Assembly: GCF_013204795.1 (NCBI RefSeq)
Contig: NZ_JABMKW010000012.1
Span: 1-64,000 of the forward strand
Direction: 5' to 3'
From: Pedobacter panaciterrae
GTDB lineage: Bacteria; Bacteroidota; Bacteroidia; Sphingobacteriales; Sphingobacteriaceae
Length of the DNA stretch: 64,000 nt
This document shows, piece by piece, positions 55,501 to 62,542 of the stretch. Below the pieces are notes generated by a model. That model made no database searches and had not been told where the DNA came from. It worked only from the letters and a program-made list of their open reading frames with translations. Within the stretch, counting starts at the first letter, position 1. The number at the start of each line of letters is the position of its first letter. The position numbers and the translations under genes are program-made.

Positions 55501-55599
55501 TTCTCCATCAGTTACCTTTCCGCTAATGACTCTGGTTTGCCCAAAGCTCGCGCTTATCGCTATGAGCAGCAAGCTGCATAGCAAGAAAAATTTTCTCAT
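52519..55599 (-). CDS. SusC/RagA TonB-linked outer-membrane receptor
   Basis: 1026-aa TonB-dependent transporter. The signal peptide (about 1-20) precedes a carboxypeptidase-D regulatory-like domain (about 22-100), the plug with KERKKDITGAV and the DPLYVIDGVPSKRG motif (about 115-230), and a 22-strand barrel ending in LNITL. No N-terminal anti-sigma STN domain is visible. It probably imports fructan oligosaccharides with SusD in this operon. Confidence 0.95.
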   Translation of the reverse strand: MRKFFLLCSLLLIAISASFGQTRVISGKVTDGESVPLEAVTVAIPGTKTTVLTDQNGNFKISAENGQVIKFIYMGADPYSYTITADSQNIQIKLNVASTSLNQVVVTGYQKERKKDITGAVNVVDVKGIKDIPVGNPVKSLQGRVPGVFITTDGSPSGGATVRIRGIGTLGNNDPLYVIDGVPSKRGLQELNPNDIESIQVLKDASSSTIYGSRAANGVIIITTKKARAGYSKIDVNVSASIQNYATKLKTLDAEGRGRAYWQAAVNDKADPNKHQIYQFDWNNDVNNPVLNKVIYPEFIDNAKTMRPANTDWFDAISQNSIIQSYDVALSNGNEKGNTMFSLGYYQNKGIVKSSKNDKFTARLNTDFNFLNSKLKIGENLTASYIKNALTPVSDILFTSLVQQPIVPIHTIDGGWGGPASGMTDRQNPVRLIEDNRQNSSSFYRIMGNVYADYSIIPGLNLRTSLGVDYNGTYQRTLRKSYISGFLADPSNQVTNSQNYDGNIVWQNTLNYKLTSNKHQVEFLLGHEQIKNINQSFLASRQGLALETIDYAYLGAATGNTLNEGIGSGNALLSYFGKVNYVFNDRYIVSATIRRDGSSRFGQDNRYGTFPAFSAGWRVSEEEFMKKLPFISDLKLRYGWGKSGNQEIPNNANRALYAAIYGMDPTWDFDAGSAYDITGSGSGQLPSGFTSIQRGNNALKWESLQESNFGLDFGLLNNKITGSFDYFIKNTSDILIKPAYLAVLGDGGSKYINGASMRNKGFDALLSYDNKFSDDFSMNLTGNFSLYRNEVTYLPEDVLASYPGNGTDKTVLNRPINSFFGYIADGLFQNADEVNSSAAQPGKGIGRIRYKDLNGDNVIDDKDRDFIGNASPKFTYGLNASFTYKDFDLSFFVQAISIKVTNEFKTYTDFSSLWTGTNWGQRTLDAWTPSNQSSTIPALTLIDNNNEGRSSTYFIEDGSYVKLRNLQLGYNLKRVFKSKIQNARVFIQGSNLFTIKSKSFTGTDPETPNYGFPVPVIGTIGLNITL

Positions 55600-55641
55600 G
55601 ATTTATTTGGTTATGGTTTAAATATTTGGTTGTTGTTTAGG

Positions 55642-56559
55642 TTATTTCTGTTTAAATATTTGATCTCTGAACTGAATGTACTCGGCAATATCATACTGAG
55701 GACAGCCTCCTTTTTTGGTTGCAATAAACCCGCCCATGGCTATCGCTTTCATTAATATATCTTTAGGTTGATCTTTAAGGTAATGACTGGCAATAAAAGC
55801 AGCCAGAAAAGAATCGCCACTACCAATCGTATCCGTTACTTTTATCTCGTTGCCCCAAATATGATGTGCTTCATCATTCTTGTAATACGAAGCGCCAAAC
55901 TCTCCTTTAGTAACAACGATTTCGGGGACATTAAAACGGTTTTGGATAAACTTAACCATCTGTGGTTCTCCCTCAAATGAACCGCTAAACATAGTCTGCA
56001 CCATACTCAACTCTGCCTCATTAAACTTCACAATGTCTGCTTTAGTTAATAGAATTTCTAACAATGAATGATTAATAAAAGGCGGACGAATATTGATATC
56101 AAAAACTTTTATTGCATCAGTATCCAACAATTCGATAAGAGTATTTCTGGAGGTATCATTTCTGGAAGCCAGGCTACCATAAACGAAATATTTTGCTGGC
56201 TTTATTTGTTCCTTTAACTCATTTGCTTCATTAATAAAATCCCAGGCAACCGGAAAAACAATCTCATAAGTCACCTCATTCCCATTGTTCATTCTGGCAA
56301 GCACTTCACTGGTAGCGTGCTCTTTGTCGGTTTGCAGGAAGCTCCTGTTGATCCCCCAATTGCCCATCAGTTCTTCCAGCTTATGCCCATTGTTGTCATC
56401 ACCAATTCTGCTAATCAAACCAGATGCTACACCTAATTTATTGAGGTGATAAGCAACATTTAAAGGTGCGCCACCCGGCTGAGGACCATCAGGCAAAACG
56501 TCCCAAAGTATTTCTCCATAGCACACTGCTTCTGCCGTTAAAGATATTTCTTGTTTCAT
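55642..56559 (-). CDS. Fructokinase, PfkB family
   Basis: 305-aa ribokinase-fold sugar kinase. GEILWDVLPDGPQPGGAPLN (about 16-35) is the PfkB N-terminal signature used by fructokinases, and DTIGSGDSFLAAF carries the catalytic Asp249. It presumably phosphorylates fructose liberated by GH32. It lies 42 bp upstream of susC and 10 bp after the MFS transporter gene in one operon. Confidence 0.92.
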   Translation of the reverse strand: MKQEISLTAEAVCYGEILWDVLPDGPQPGGAPLNVAYHLNKLGVASGLISRIGDDNNGHKLEELMGNWGINRSFLQTDKEHATSEVLARMNNGNEVTYEIVFPVAWDFINEANELKEQIKPAKYFVYGSLASRNDTSRNTLIELLDTDAIKVFDINIRPPFINHSLLEILLTKADIVKFNEAELSMVQTMFSGSFEGEPQMVKFIQNRFNVPEIVVTKGEFGASYYKNDEAHHIWGNEIKVTDTIGSGDSFLAAFIASHYLKDQPKDILMKAIAMGGFIATKKGGCPQYDIAEYIQFRDQIFKQK

Positions 56560-56569
56560 AGTTTAAAAT

Positions 56570-57904
56570 TTAATGTAAAACAATATTGTCGCCGATGCTC
56601 TCCAATGATTTTCCTTTTGTCTCAGGCATAAAGCGCCATACAAATAACAATTGTAAAACCATCATGGTGCCGAAAAAGCTAAAAGTTACCGCACCTCCAA
56701 AAGTTTCGGCAAAATAAGGGAAGTAAAAAGCAACCAGAGCGGCCATTACCCAGTGCGTAGAGCTGCCCAAGGTTTGCCCTTTTGCCCTCACCTGATTTGG
56801 GAAGATTTCTGAAATAAACACCCAAATAACCGCTCCCTGAGAAAATGCAAAAAAAGCAATAAACACCATCATATAGATGGGAATAGCCATACCACTAAAG
56901 CGCTCGGTATAAAATGTAAAGGCCACTAAAAATAAGGAAGCGATAAGGCCAAAAGACCCGATTAACATCAATACACGGCGACCAACTTTATCTATAAAAT
57001 TTAATGCTAATAAGGTAAATGCAAAATTAATCAGCCCAATTCCAACTGTTGATAACAGCGAGGAATGTGCACCAAGTCCGGCCATTTCAAAAATCCTGGG
57101 CGCATAATAGATAATTGCATTAATACCCGACACCTGATTAAAAAACGCAAACAGCACGGCAAATATCACAGGTTTCGAATACTGACCAGAGAACAAACTT
57201 TCCTTGTTTTTTGAAGATTCTCCCAATTTCTTTTCTGATCCCTTAATTGCCGCTAACTCAGCCTCACAGTTCAGCGGGTTAATGATCCTTAATATTTCCA
57301 GTGCCTTTTCAGTAGCTCCTTTTTTAAGGATAAGCCAACGTGGACTTTCGGGAATAAACTTAATTAGGATCAGGAAAACTAAAGATGGTACAGCTTGCAC
57401 ACCCAACATCCAGCGCCACGATGATTCTCCACCCTGGCTAATCAGGTAATTTGAAAGGTAAGAGATCAGAATTCCAAGTACTACGTTAAACTGGAACAAT
57501 CCTACCAAACGGCCACGTCTGTCGGCCGGCGAAATTTCTGATATATAAATTGGAGCCGTTACTGAGGATGTGCCGACTCCCAAACCTCCGATAAATCTGA
57601 ATACAAGAAAAACATACCAGTTATCTGCCAATGCAGTTCCTAATGATGACAACAAGTAAACTACTGCAACAAAATACAAAGTGTTTTTGCGGCCGAACTT
57701 ATCAGATGGTCTGGAGCCAAGTAATGAGCCTATCACAGTACCTATTAAGGCTATTGAAATGGTTAACCCATGTTCAAATACAGAAAGATTCCAATATTGT
57801 TGAATTGATTTCTCGGCTCCTGATATCACTGCGGTATCAAAGCCAAAAAGAAACCCGCCTAATGCTACTACTACCGACCAGGCAAGCACTGAATTTTTTT
57901 TCAT
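56570..57904 (-). CDS. Sugar porter MFS transporter (probable fructose importer)
   Basis: 445 aa from ATG 57904 (MKKNSVLAWS); an in-frame ATG at 57937 adds 11 residues but is less likely. It has about 12 membrane segments. Sugar-porter signatures are FGFDTAVISGAE near the N-terminus, RFIGGLGVGTSS, PESPRWL in the central loop and FMPETKGKSLE near the C-terminus. Co-transcription with fructokinase and GH32 points to fructose as substrate. It is the first gene of the operon, divergent from the hybrid sensor. Confidence 0.93.
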   Translation of the reverse strand: MKKNSVLAWSVVVALGGFLFGFDTAVISGAEKSIQQYWNLSVFEHGLTISIALIGTVIGSLLGSRPSDKFGRKNTLYFVAVVYLLSSLGTALADNWYVFLVFRFIGGLGVGTSSVTAPIYISEISPADRRGRLVGLFQFNVVLGILISYLSNYLISQGGESSWRWMLGVQAVPSLVFLILIKFIPESPRWLILKKGATEKALEILRIINPLNCEAELAAIKGSEKKLGESSKNKESLFSGQYSKPVIFAVLFAFFNQVSGINAIIYYAPRIFEMAGLGAHSSLLSTVGIGLINFAFTLLALNFIDKVGRRVLMLIGSFGLIASLFLVAFTFYTERFSGMAIPIYMMVFIAFFAFSQGAVIWVFISEIFPNQVRAKGQTLGSSTHWVMAALVAFYFPYFAETFGGAVTFSFFGTMMVLQLLFVWRFMPETKGKSLESIGDNIVLH

Positions 57905-57991
57905 GAAGTTCGATTTATAAATGGTTAATGATTGCAAATTAGAGGTAAATCAGAAGCAGGTGTTATGATTCTTACATCAAATTCTTTAAAA

Positions 57992-58025
57992 AATCAAACA
58001 CAAACAAAACCACTGATAATCAAAC
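57992..58025. promoter_or_regulatory. Direct repeat in the fructan-locus promoter region
   Basis: AATCAAAC occurs at 57992-57999 and again at 58018-58025, 26 bp apart, between the MFS and hybrid-sensor genes. Hybrid two-component regulators with AraC output often use direct repeats, so this is a candidate operator. An inverted repeat AGCTATA/TATAGCT at 58136-58154 lies close to the sensor gene. Confidence 0.3.
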
Positions 58026-58187
58026 GATTAAAAACAAACAAAGGAAGTAATTTCCCCTACATTAAATCTGGTTACATAATTCTTTAACTCTCGTTACACT
58101 GCTTATTGCAGCTGCATGTTCGAAATTTTTAAATGAGCTATATAATTTATAGCTTTAATGATTAGTACTTAGTTACCAACCAAATAA

Positions 58188-60983
58188 ATGAGCAATTCAG
58201 TCGATTTTAAAAGTCTTTTTAAGTACCAGATTACAATGCTGATCGTAGTTGTATTTGGGCTGATATTACCTTTAATAGGATGCTCAGATAAAAAGGAAAC
58301 GCCTGAGTATAAAATTGGCTTTTCGCAATGTGTTGGATCTGACTTGTGGCGAAAAACAATGCTGGATGAGATGAAAACCGAGCTTTCGCTACGTCCTGGA
58401 ACTAAATTAAGTTATGCCGATGCCAATAACAGCAGCAGCAAGCAGATAGACCAGGTAAAACAAATGATTGAAGAGGGTATTGATTTACTTATTATTTCTC
58501 CAAACGAAGCCCTTCCATTAACTAAAATCGTTGAAGAGACCTATAACAAGGGAATTCCAGTAATCGTTATCGATCGTAAAACTTCATCGCCACTTTATAC
58601 TGCTTATGTTGGTGCAGAGAATTATCAGGTTGGTAAAATTGCCGGCGAATATCTGGCAAACAGTCTAAAAGGTTCAGGAAATGTTGTAGAGGTAATGGGA
58701 CTGCCCGGCTCCTCTCCTGCTATTGAGCGTGACAGGGGATTTATGGACGCACTTAAAAAGCATCCTCAAATTAAAGTAAATGGGCAGTTTTATGGCGACT
58801 GGCTTGGTGAAAACACAGAGGTTCAACTACTTAAAAACAAGGATAAACTTAAAAATGTTGATGCCATATTTGCGCATAATGATGTAATGGCAACAAGCAC
58901 CCGCAGGGTACTTCAAAAGCTTAATCTGAATAAACGCATACAAGTTGTTGGTGTTGATGCCTTGCCCGGCAATGGCGGTGGGCTAAACCTGGTGAGTAAC
59001 AAAACGCTTACTGCCAGTGTACTTTACCCTACCGGAGGTAAAGAAGCTATCAATATAGCCATGAGGATCCTGAACAGAGAATCATTCTCTAAAGAGAATA
59101 TTCTGCAAACTGTGGTTATCGATAGCAGCAATGTACAATTAATGAAGCTTCAATGGGCAAGAATAAGCAGTCAGCAAAATGATATTGAACGGCAACAGAC
59201 TTTACTGGCAGACCAATTCAAGGTATACAATAGCCAAAGATTGGTATTGAATTTCATTGTGATTACCCTTGTATTAGCGGTTGTGTTCGGGGGATTAGCC
59301 TTTCACGCCTTACTGGAAAATAGAAAAATCAATAAAAGTTTGGAGCTAAAGAATGCTGAGATCTTAAACCAACGCAATCAGTTGATTGAAATGTCGGAAA
59401 AAGCTCAGGCCGCAACCGAAGCTAAACTTAATTTTTTTACCAATATATCTCACGAATTCAGAACACCTCTAACACTGATCTTATCACCTCTGGAAGATCT
59501 GCTTAAAAATGAACGGATAAAAGCATCCGCAGGTAATAATCTTAAGCTAATTAATAAAAACGTATATAGGCTACTTCGGTTAGTAAATCAATTGATGGAC
59601 TACCGGAAAATTGAGCATAAAAAATTCAAGCTGCATGCCACTGCCAATAACATAATAGATTTTATAAAAGAAATCCTGGATAGCTTTAAACACAGTGCTG
59701 AAAAACGAAATATAGACTTGAGACTAGTGATTAAAGAAAGTCCGGGAGTAGTTTGGTTTGATGTAAACATCCTTGATAAAGTGATATTTAACCTACTAAG
59801 CAATGCTTTAAAATTTACCAGCGATAACGGGAGAATATACATTACAATAAGCAAAACTGAAGATACTGTTCATATTGATGTAGAAGATAATGGAGTGGGA
59901 ATGACTGACATAGAGCTTAAACATATTTTTGATCAGTTCTATCAATCGGATGTAAATTACAGTAGAGGTTCGGGTTTAGGGTTATCTCTTTCAAAAGAAT
60001 TGATTCTTTTACACAAAGGCGATATCTCTGTAAACAGCCAAAAGTGGCAGGGAACAACATTTAGAATAGCACTTCCATTAGGAGACACTCACCTTACTGC
60101 CGAAGAAAAAGTTGCACAGGAACAGCAAAGTGCAAAACTTTATGATCAGATAAAAATATACACTACAGAACATGATCATGCGGCCATCAAAGAAAAAGAT
60201 CGTTCATTTGAGCACATTAAAGATCAATCCATATTAATTATTGAGGACAATCAGGATCTCCTGGATTATTTAACGGATAAATTTGAGGGAACCTATGAAA
60301 TATTTACAGCATCTACAGGTACGAATGGATTGGCAGAAGCATACGAAAAAATTCCAGACCTGATCATTACTGATGTTGTTGTGCCAGGTATATCCGGAAA
60401 AAACCTGACTCAGCAACTCAAATCTGATATTCGTACCTCACACATTCCAATTATATTATTAACTGCGCAAGGCAGCATAGAGCAGCAAGTAAATGGTATA
60501 CAGAGCATGGCAGATGTGTATATCACGAAACCATTTAACTTCGAATACTTGCAAGCAAATGTAGAAAATCTGATCAAAAACCGGGTTATTTTAAAAGAGC
60601 ATTATACAAGCGACATCTCCTCATCGGGCGTTAAAAGAACAATTACGAATGTGATTGACAAAAAGTTTCTAAATGACTTTGCCGGCATTGTAGAACACAA
60701 CCTAGGCAATGAGCATTTCAGCGTTGATGACATCAGCAAAGCAATAGGCATATCCAGAGTTCAGCTGTACCGTAAAATTAAAGCATTATTAAACTGTAGT
60801 ATAACAGATTACATTCTGAACAGGCGACTTAAAAAAGCTAAGTACTATTTAAACAACGAAGAGTATTCCATTTCCGAAATCACTTATATGGTTGGTATAT
60901 CCTCACCTACTTATTTCTCCACCATTTTTAAGAACAAATACGGAATGACCCCTACTGAATATAAAAAGACCCGACTCCAATAG
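58188..60983 (+). CDS. Hybrid two-component sensor/regulator with periplasmic sugar-binding domain
   Basis: 931-aa one-protein two-component system (HTCS). Order: an N-terminal hydrophobic segment (about 14-31) ending in a Cys32, a LacI/ribose-binding-protein-like sensor (about 37-325), a membrane segment (about 350-370), HisKA with His422 in NISHEFRTP, HATPase (about 520-630, with EDNGVGM), a receiver with Asp729 in LIITDVVVPG, and an AraC-type double HTH (about 825-930). It closely follows the layout of the fructose-sensing BT1754 protein of B. thetaiotaomicron. Divergent to the fructan operon, it likely activates it when fructose is bound. Confidence 0.95.
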   Translation: MSNSVDFKSLFKYQITMLIVVVFGLILPLIGCSDKKETPEYKIGFSQCVGSDLWRKTMLDEMKTELSLRPGTKLSYADANNSSSKQIDQVKQMIEEGIDLLIISPNEALPLTKIVEETYNKGIPVIVIDRKTSSPLYTAYVGAENYQVGKIAGEYLANSLKGSGNVVEVMGLPGSSPAIERDRGFMDALKKHPQIKVNGQFYGDWLGENTEVQLLKNKDKLKNVDAIFAHNDVMATSTRRVLQKLNLNKRIQVVGVDALPGNGGGLNLVSNKTLTASVLYPTGGKEAINIAMRILNRESFSKENILQTVVIDSSNVQLMKLQWARISSQQNDIERQQTLLADQFKVYNSQRLVLNFIVITLVLAVVFGGLAFHALLENRKINKSLELKNAEILNQRNQLIEMSEKAQAATEAKLNFFTNISHEFRTPLTLILSPLEDLLKNERIKASAGNNLKLINKNVYRLLRLVNQLMDYRKIEHKKFKLHATANNIIDFIKEILDSFKHSAEKRNIDLRLVIKESPGVVWFDVNILDKVIFNLLSNALKFTSDNGRIYITISKTEDTVHIDVEDNGVGMTDIELKHIFDQFYQSDVNYSRGSGLGLSLSKELILLHKGDISVNSQKWQGTTFRIALPLGDTHLTAEEKVAQEQQSAKLYDQIKIYTTEHDHAAIKEKDRSFEHIKDQSILIIEDNQDLLDYLTDKFEGTYEIFTASTGTNGLAEAYEKIPDLIITDVVVPGISGKNLTQQLKSDIRTSHIPIILLTAQGSIEQQVNGIQSMADVYITKPFNFEYLQANVENLIKNRVILKEHYTSDISSSGVKRTITNVIDKKFLNDFAGIVEHNLGNEHFSVDDISKAIGISRVQLYRKIKALLNCSITDYILNRRLKKAKYYLNNEEYSISEITYMVGISSPTYFSTIFKNKYGMTPTEYKKTRLQ

Positions 60984-60990
60984 TAAGCGG

Positions 60991-61440
60991 TTAGCCTTGT
61001 TTTTGAAAACAAACACTGTTTTCTACACCCTGGTACTGGCCATAGTTAGGTATAATTTCATATCCCATATTTTTATATAATGAAATAGCTTCAGGTTGCT
61101 TTAATCCCGTTTCCAGAACAAAACTATCATACCCTATTTCAACTGCCCACAACTCAAGTTCTGATAAAATCTGCCTCGCAATCCTCTTGCCTCTGGAATC
61201 TTCGTTTACATACATTCTTTTTATCTCTACTGCATTGGCTTCAAATGGCTTAAAAGCACCACAGCCAACCGGCTTACCATTATCATAAGCAATTACAACA
61301 TTTTTGATATTTACTATTTTGTTATACTGAGAATAAAACGCATGATCATCGCCATCGCGGATGGCTAGTTCTTTATCGAGTAGCAGTACTAATGACTTGA
61401 AATCTGGATTATCAGAAGTGGTTCGGGTTAATGAAATCAT
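60991..61440 (-). CDS. GNAT-family N-acetyltransferase
   Basis: 149 aa from ATG 61440 (MISLTRTT); an upstream in-frame ATG at 61461 would add 7 residues. The acetyl-CoA site appears as RMYVNEDSRGKRIARQILSE around residues 87-106, matching motif A (R/Q-x-x-G-x-G/A). The rest, including GYEIIPNYGQY at the C-terminus, is a standard GNAT fold. The acyl acceptor is unknown. It converges with the hybrid sensor gene (7 bp). Confidence 0.87.
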   Translation of the reverse strand: MISLTRTTSDNPDFKSLVLLLDKELAIRDGDDHAFYSQYNKIVNIKNVVIAYDNGKPVGCGAFKPFEANAVEIKRMYVNEDSRGKRIARQILSELELWAVEIGYDSFVLETGLKQPEAISLYKNMGYEIIPNYGQYQGVENSVCFQKQG

Positions 61441-61540
61441 TATAAACAGGTTAAGCAACAAAATTAATGCAAAAACAGCTATTTTTCAGGAACAATCTTT
61501 TGTTTGGTTTGTTAAAGGGGGTACATTAAACCAAAATAGT

Positions 61541-61789
61541 ATGGAACAGTTTAGAATTGAAGTTGCTGATAATAAGCCCTTCGGTCGCTTTTTAAACATA
61601 AAAGCGATCAAAAACAAACAATATCAGATCTATGATGACCGTCAGGAAAGAATTGGAACAATTGAAATTGATAAAGAGGATCGCAGGCATTGCAGACAAA
61701 GTTTGGACTGCAAAGTAGACCTGACTTTACTGAATTCAATTAGAGATAGCATCCTCCTTCACGAAGAACAGGAATTGGCAATAAAGTAA
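61541..61789 (+). CDS. Hypothetical protein of 82 aa
   Basis: The start is placed at ATG 61541 because the longer frame from 61361 would run antisense through the GNAT gene. The product is hydrophilic with no signal peptide: a beta-rich N-terminal half (QYQIYDDRQERIGTIEID) and a helical end (SIRDSILLHEEQELAIK). A small cytosolic domain seems likely. I recognise no family. Confidence 0.55.
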   Translation: MEQFRIEVADNKPFGRFLNIKAIKNKQYQIYDDRQERIGTIEIDKEDRRHCRQSLDCKVDLTLLNSIRDSILLHEEQELAIK

Positions 61790-61799
61790 ACGCTGTCTC

Positions 61800-62252
61800 T
61801 TAATGATTCGACTTCACCGCATTCTTCAGGTGCATAATCTCATCGAACTCTACTTTTGCCACTGGATAGCCTTTCAAACTCCGCTGCACCTCATATACTT
61901 TATTACGTTGTTCACTAAGAGCTGGCAATTTCCCATAACTTTTCAAGTAAAAATTACAATTTTCCCTTAGCATTTCCAGCTCTTCAAACTTCTTCATATT
62001 GGTATAAAATGCCGGATCTTTAACCCCAGGCAATAAGGCTTTTTGTGCTAAAATCCTCCAATACAAAATAGCAGGGGTTATTTTCCTTGCTATTTTTTGT
62101 GCCTGCTCCAATTTGATTAATGTAGCCTCATATTCGCCTGCATGATAGCTTTTTTTAACCTCCTTCATTATAGAGTTTACAGATGCTACCTGCCCCCTGC
62201 CAACAATTGCGCTGCAGATAAGGACAACAAGTAGAATTAAAACTTTCATCAT
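61800..62252 (-). CDS. Exported helical protein, hypothetical
   Basis: 150 aa with a signal peptide (about 1-21, ending GRGQ). The mature part contains a TPR-like helix pair (SYHAGEYEATLIKLEQAQKI at about 35-54) and is otherwise helical and basic. Its start overlaps the stop of the upstream acidic protein gene by 4 bp, so the two are co-translated. No function is known. Confidence 0.65.
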   Translation of the reverse strand: MMKVLILLVVLICSAIVGRGQVASVNSIMKEVKKSYHAGEYEATLIKLEQAQKIARKITPAILYWRILAQKALLPGVKDPAFYTNMKKFEELEMLRENCNFYLKSYGKLPALSEQRNKVYEVQRSLKGYPVAKVEFDEIMHLKNAVKSNH

Positions 62253-62476
62253 TTACCTTCCTTTTTCGGCGCTATTCCCTTTTCAGGCTCTAAAGTATAA
62301 GATGCTTCCGAAGCCTTAGAGGCTTGCTCGAACAATTCTATTTCCGGCTGTTCTACTTTCTCTTCTTCAAAGGTATCATCCAAACCATTTGAATGAATGT
62401 CTTTTTGACTTTGCTGATCCTCTGCTTCTGAATTTTCAGAATCATCAAGAGGTATGTTGTTTTCTGGTGTGATCAT
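62249..62476 (-). CDS. Small acidic, probably disordered protein
   Basis: 75-aa protein rich in Glu, Asp, Ser and Gln with only a few hydrophobic residues, expected to be unfolded alone. It overlaps the next gene by 4 bp (ATGA). No family is known. The coupling with the exported protein downstream is the main reason to accept it. Confidence 0.55.
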   Translation of the reverse strand: MITPENNIPLDDSENSEAEDQQSQKDIHSNGLDDTFEEEKVEQPEIELFEQASKASEASYTLEPEKGIAPKKEGK

Positions 62477-62542
62477 GATTTTTTTATTTTAACAACAATG
62501 CTTATCGCAGGTTGTTTGAAATATTCGCGCGTTAGTTGCAAA

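Noticed and set aside
61361..61540. N-terminal extension of the 82-aa hypothetical gene
   Set aside because: The extension is antisense to the GNAT gene start, and the ATG at 61541 gives a compact domain.
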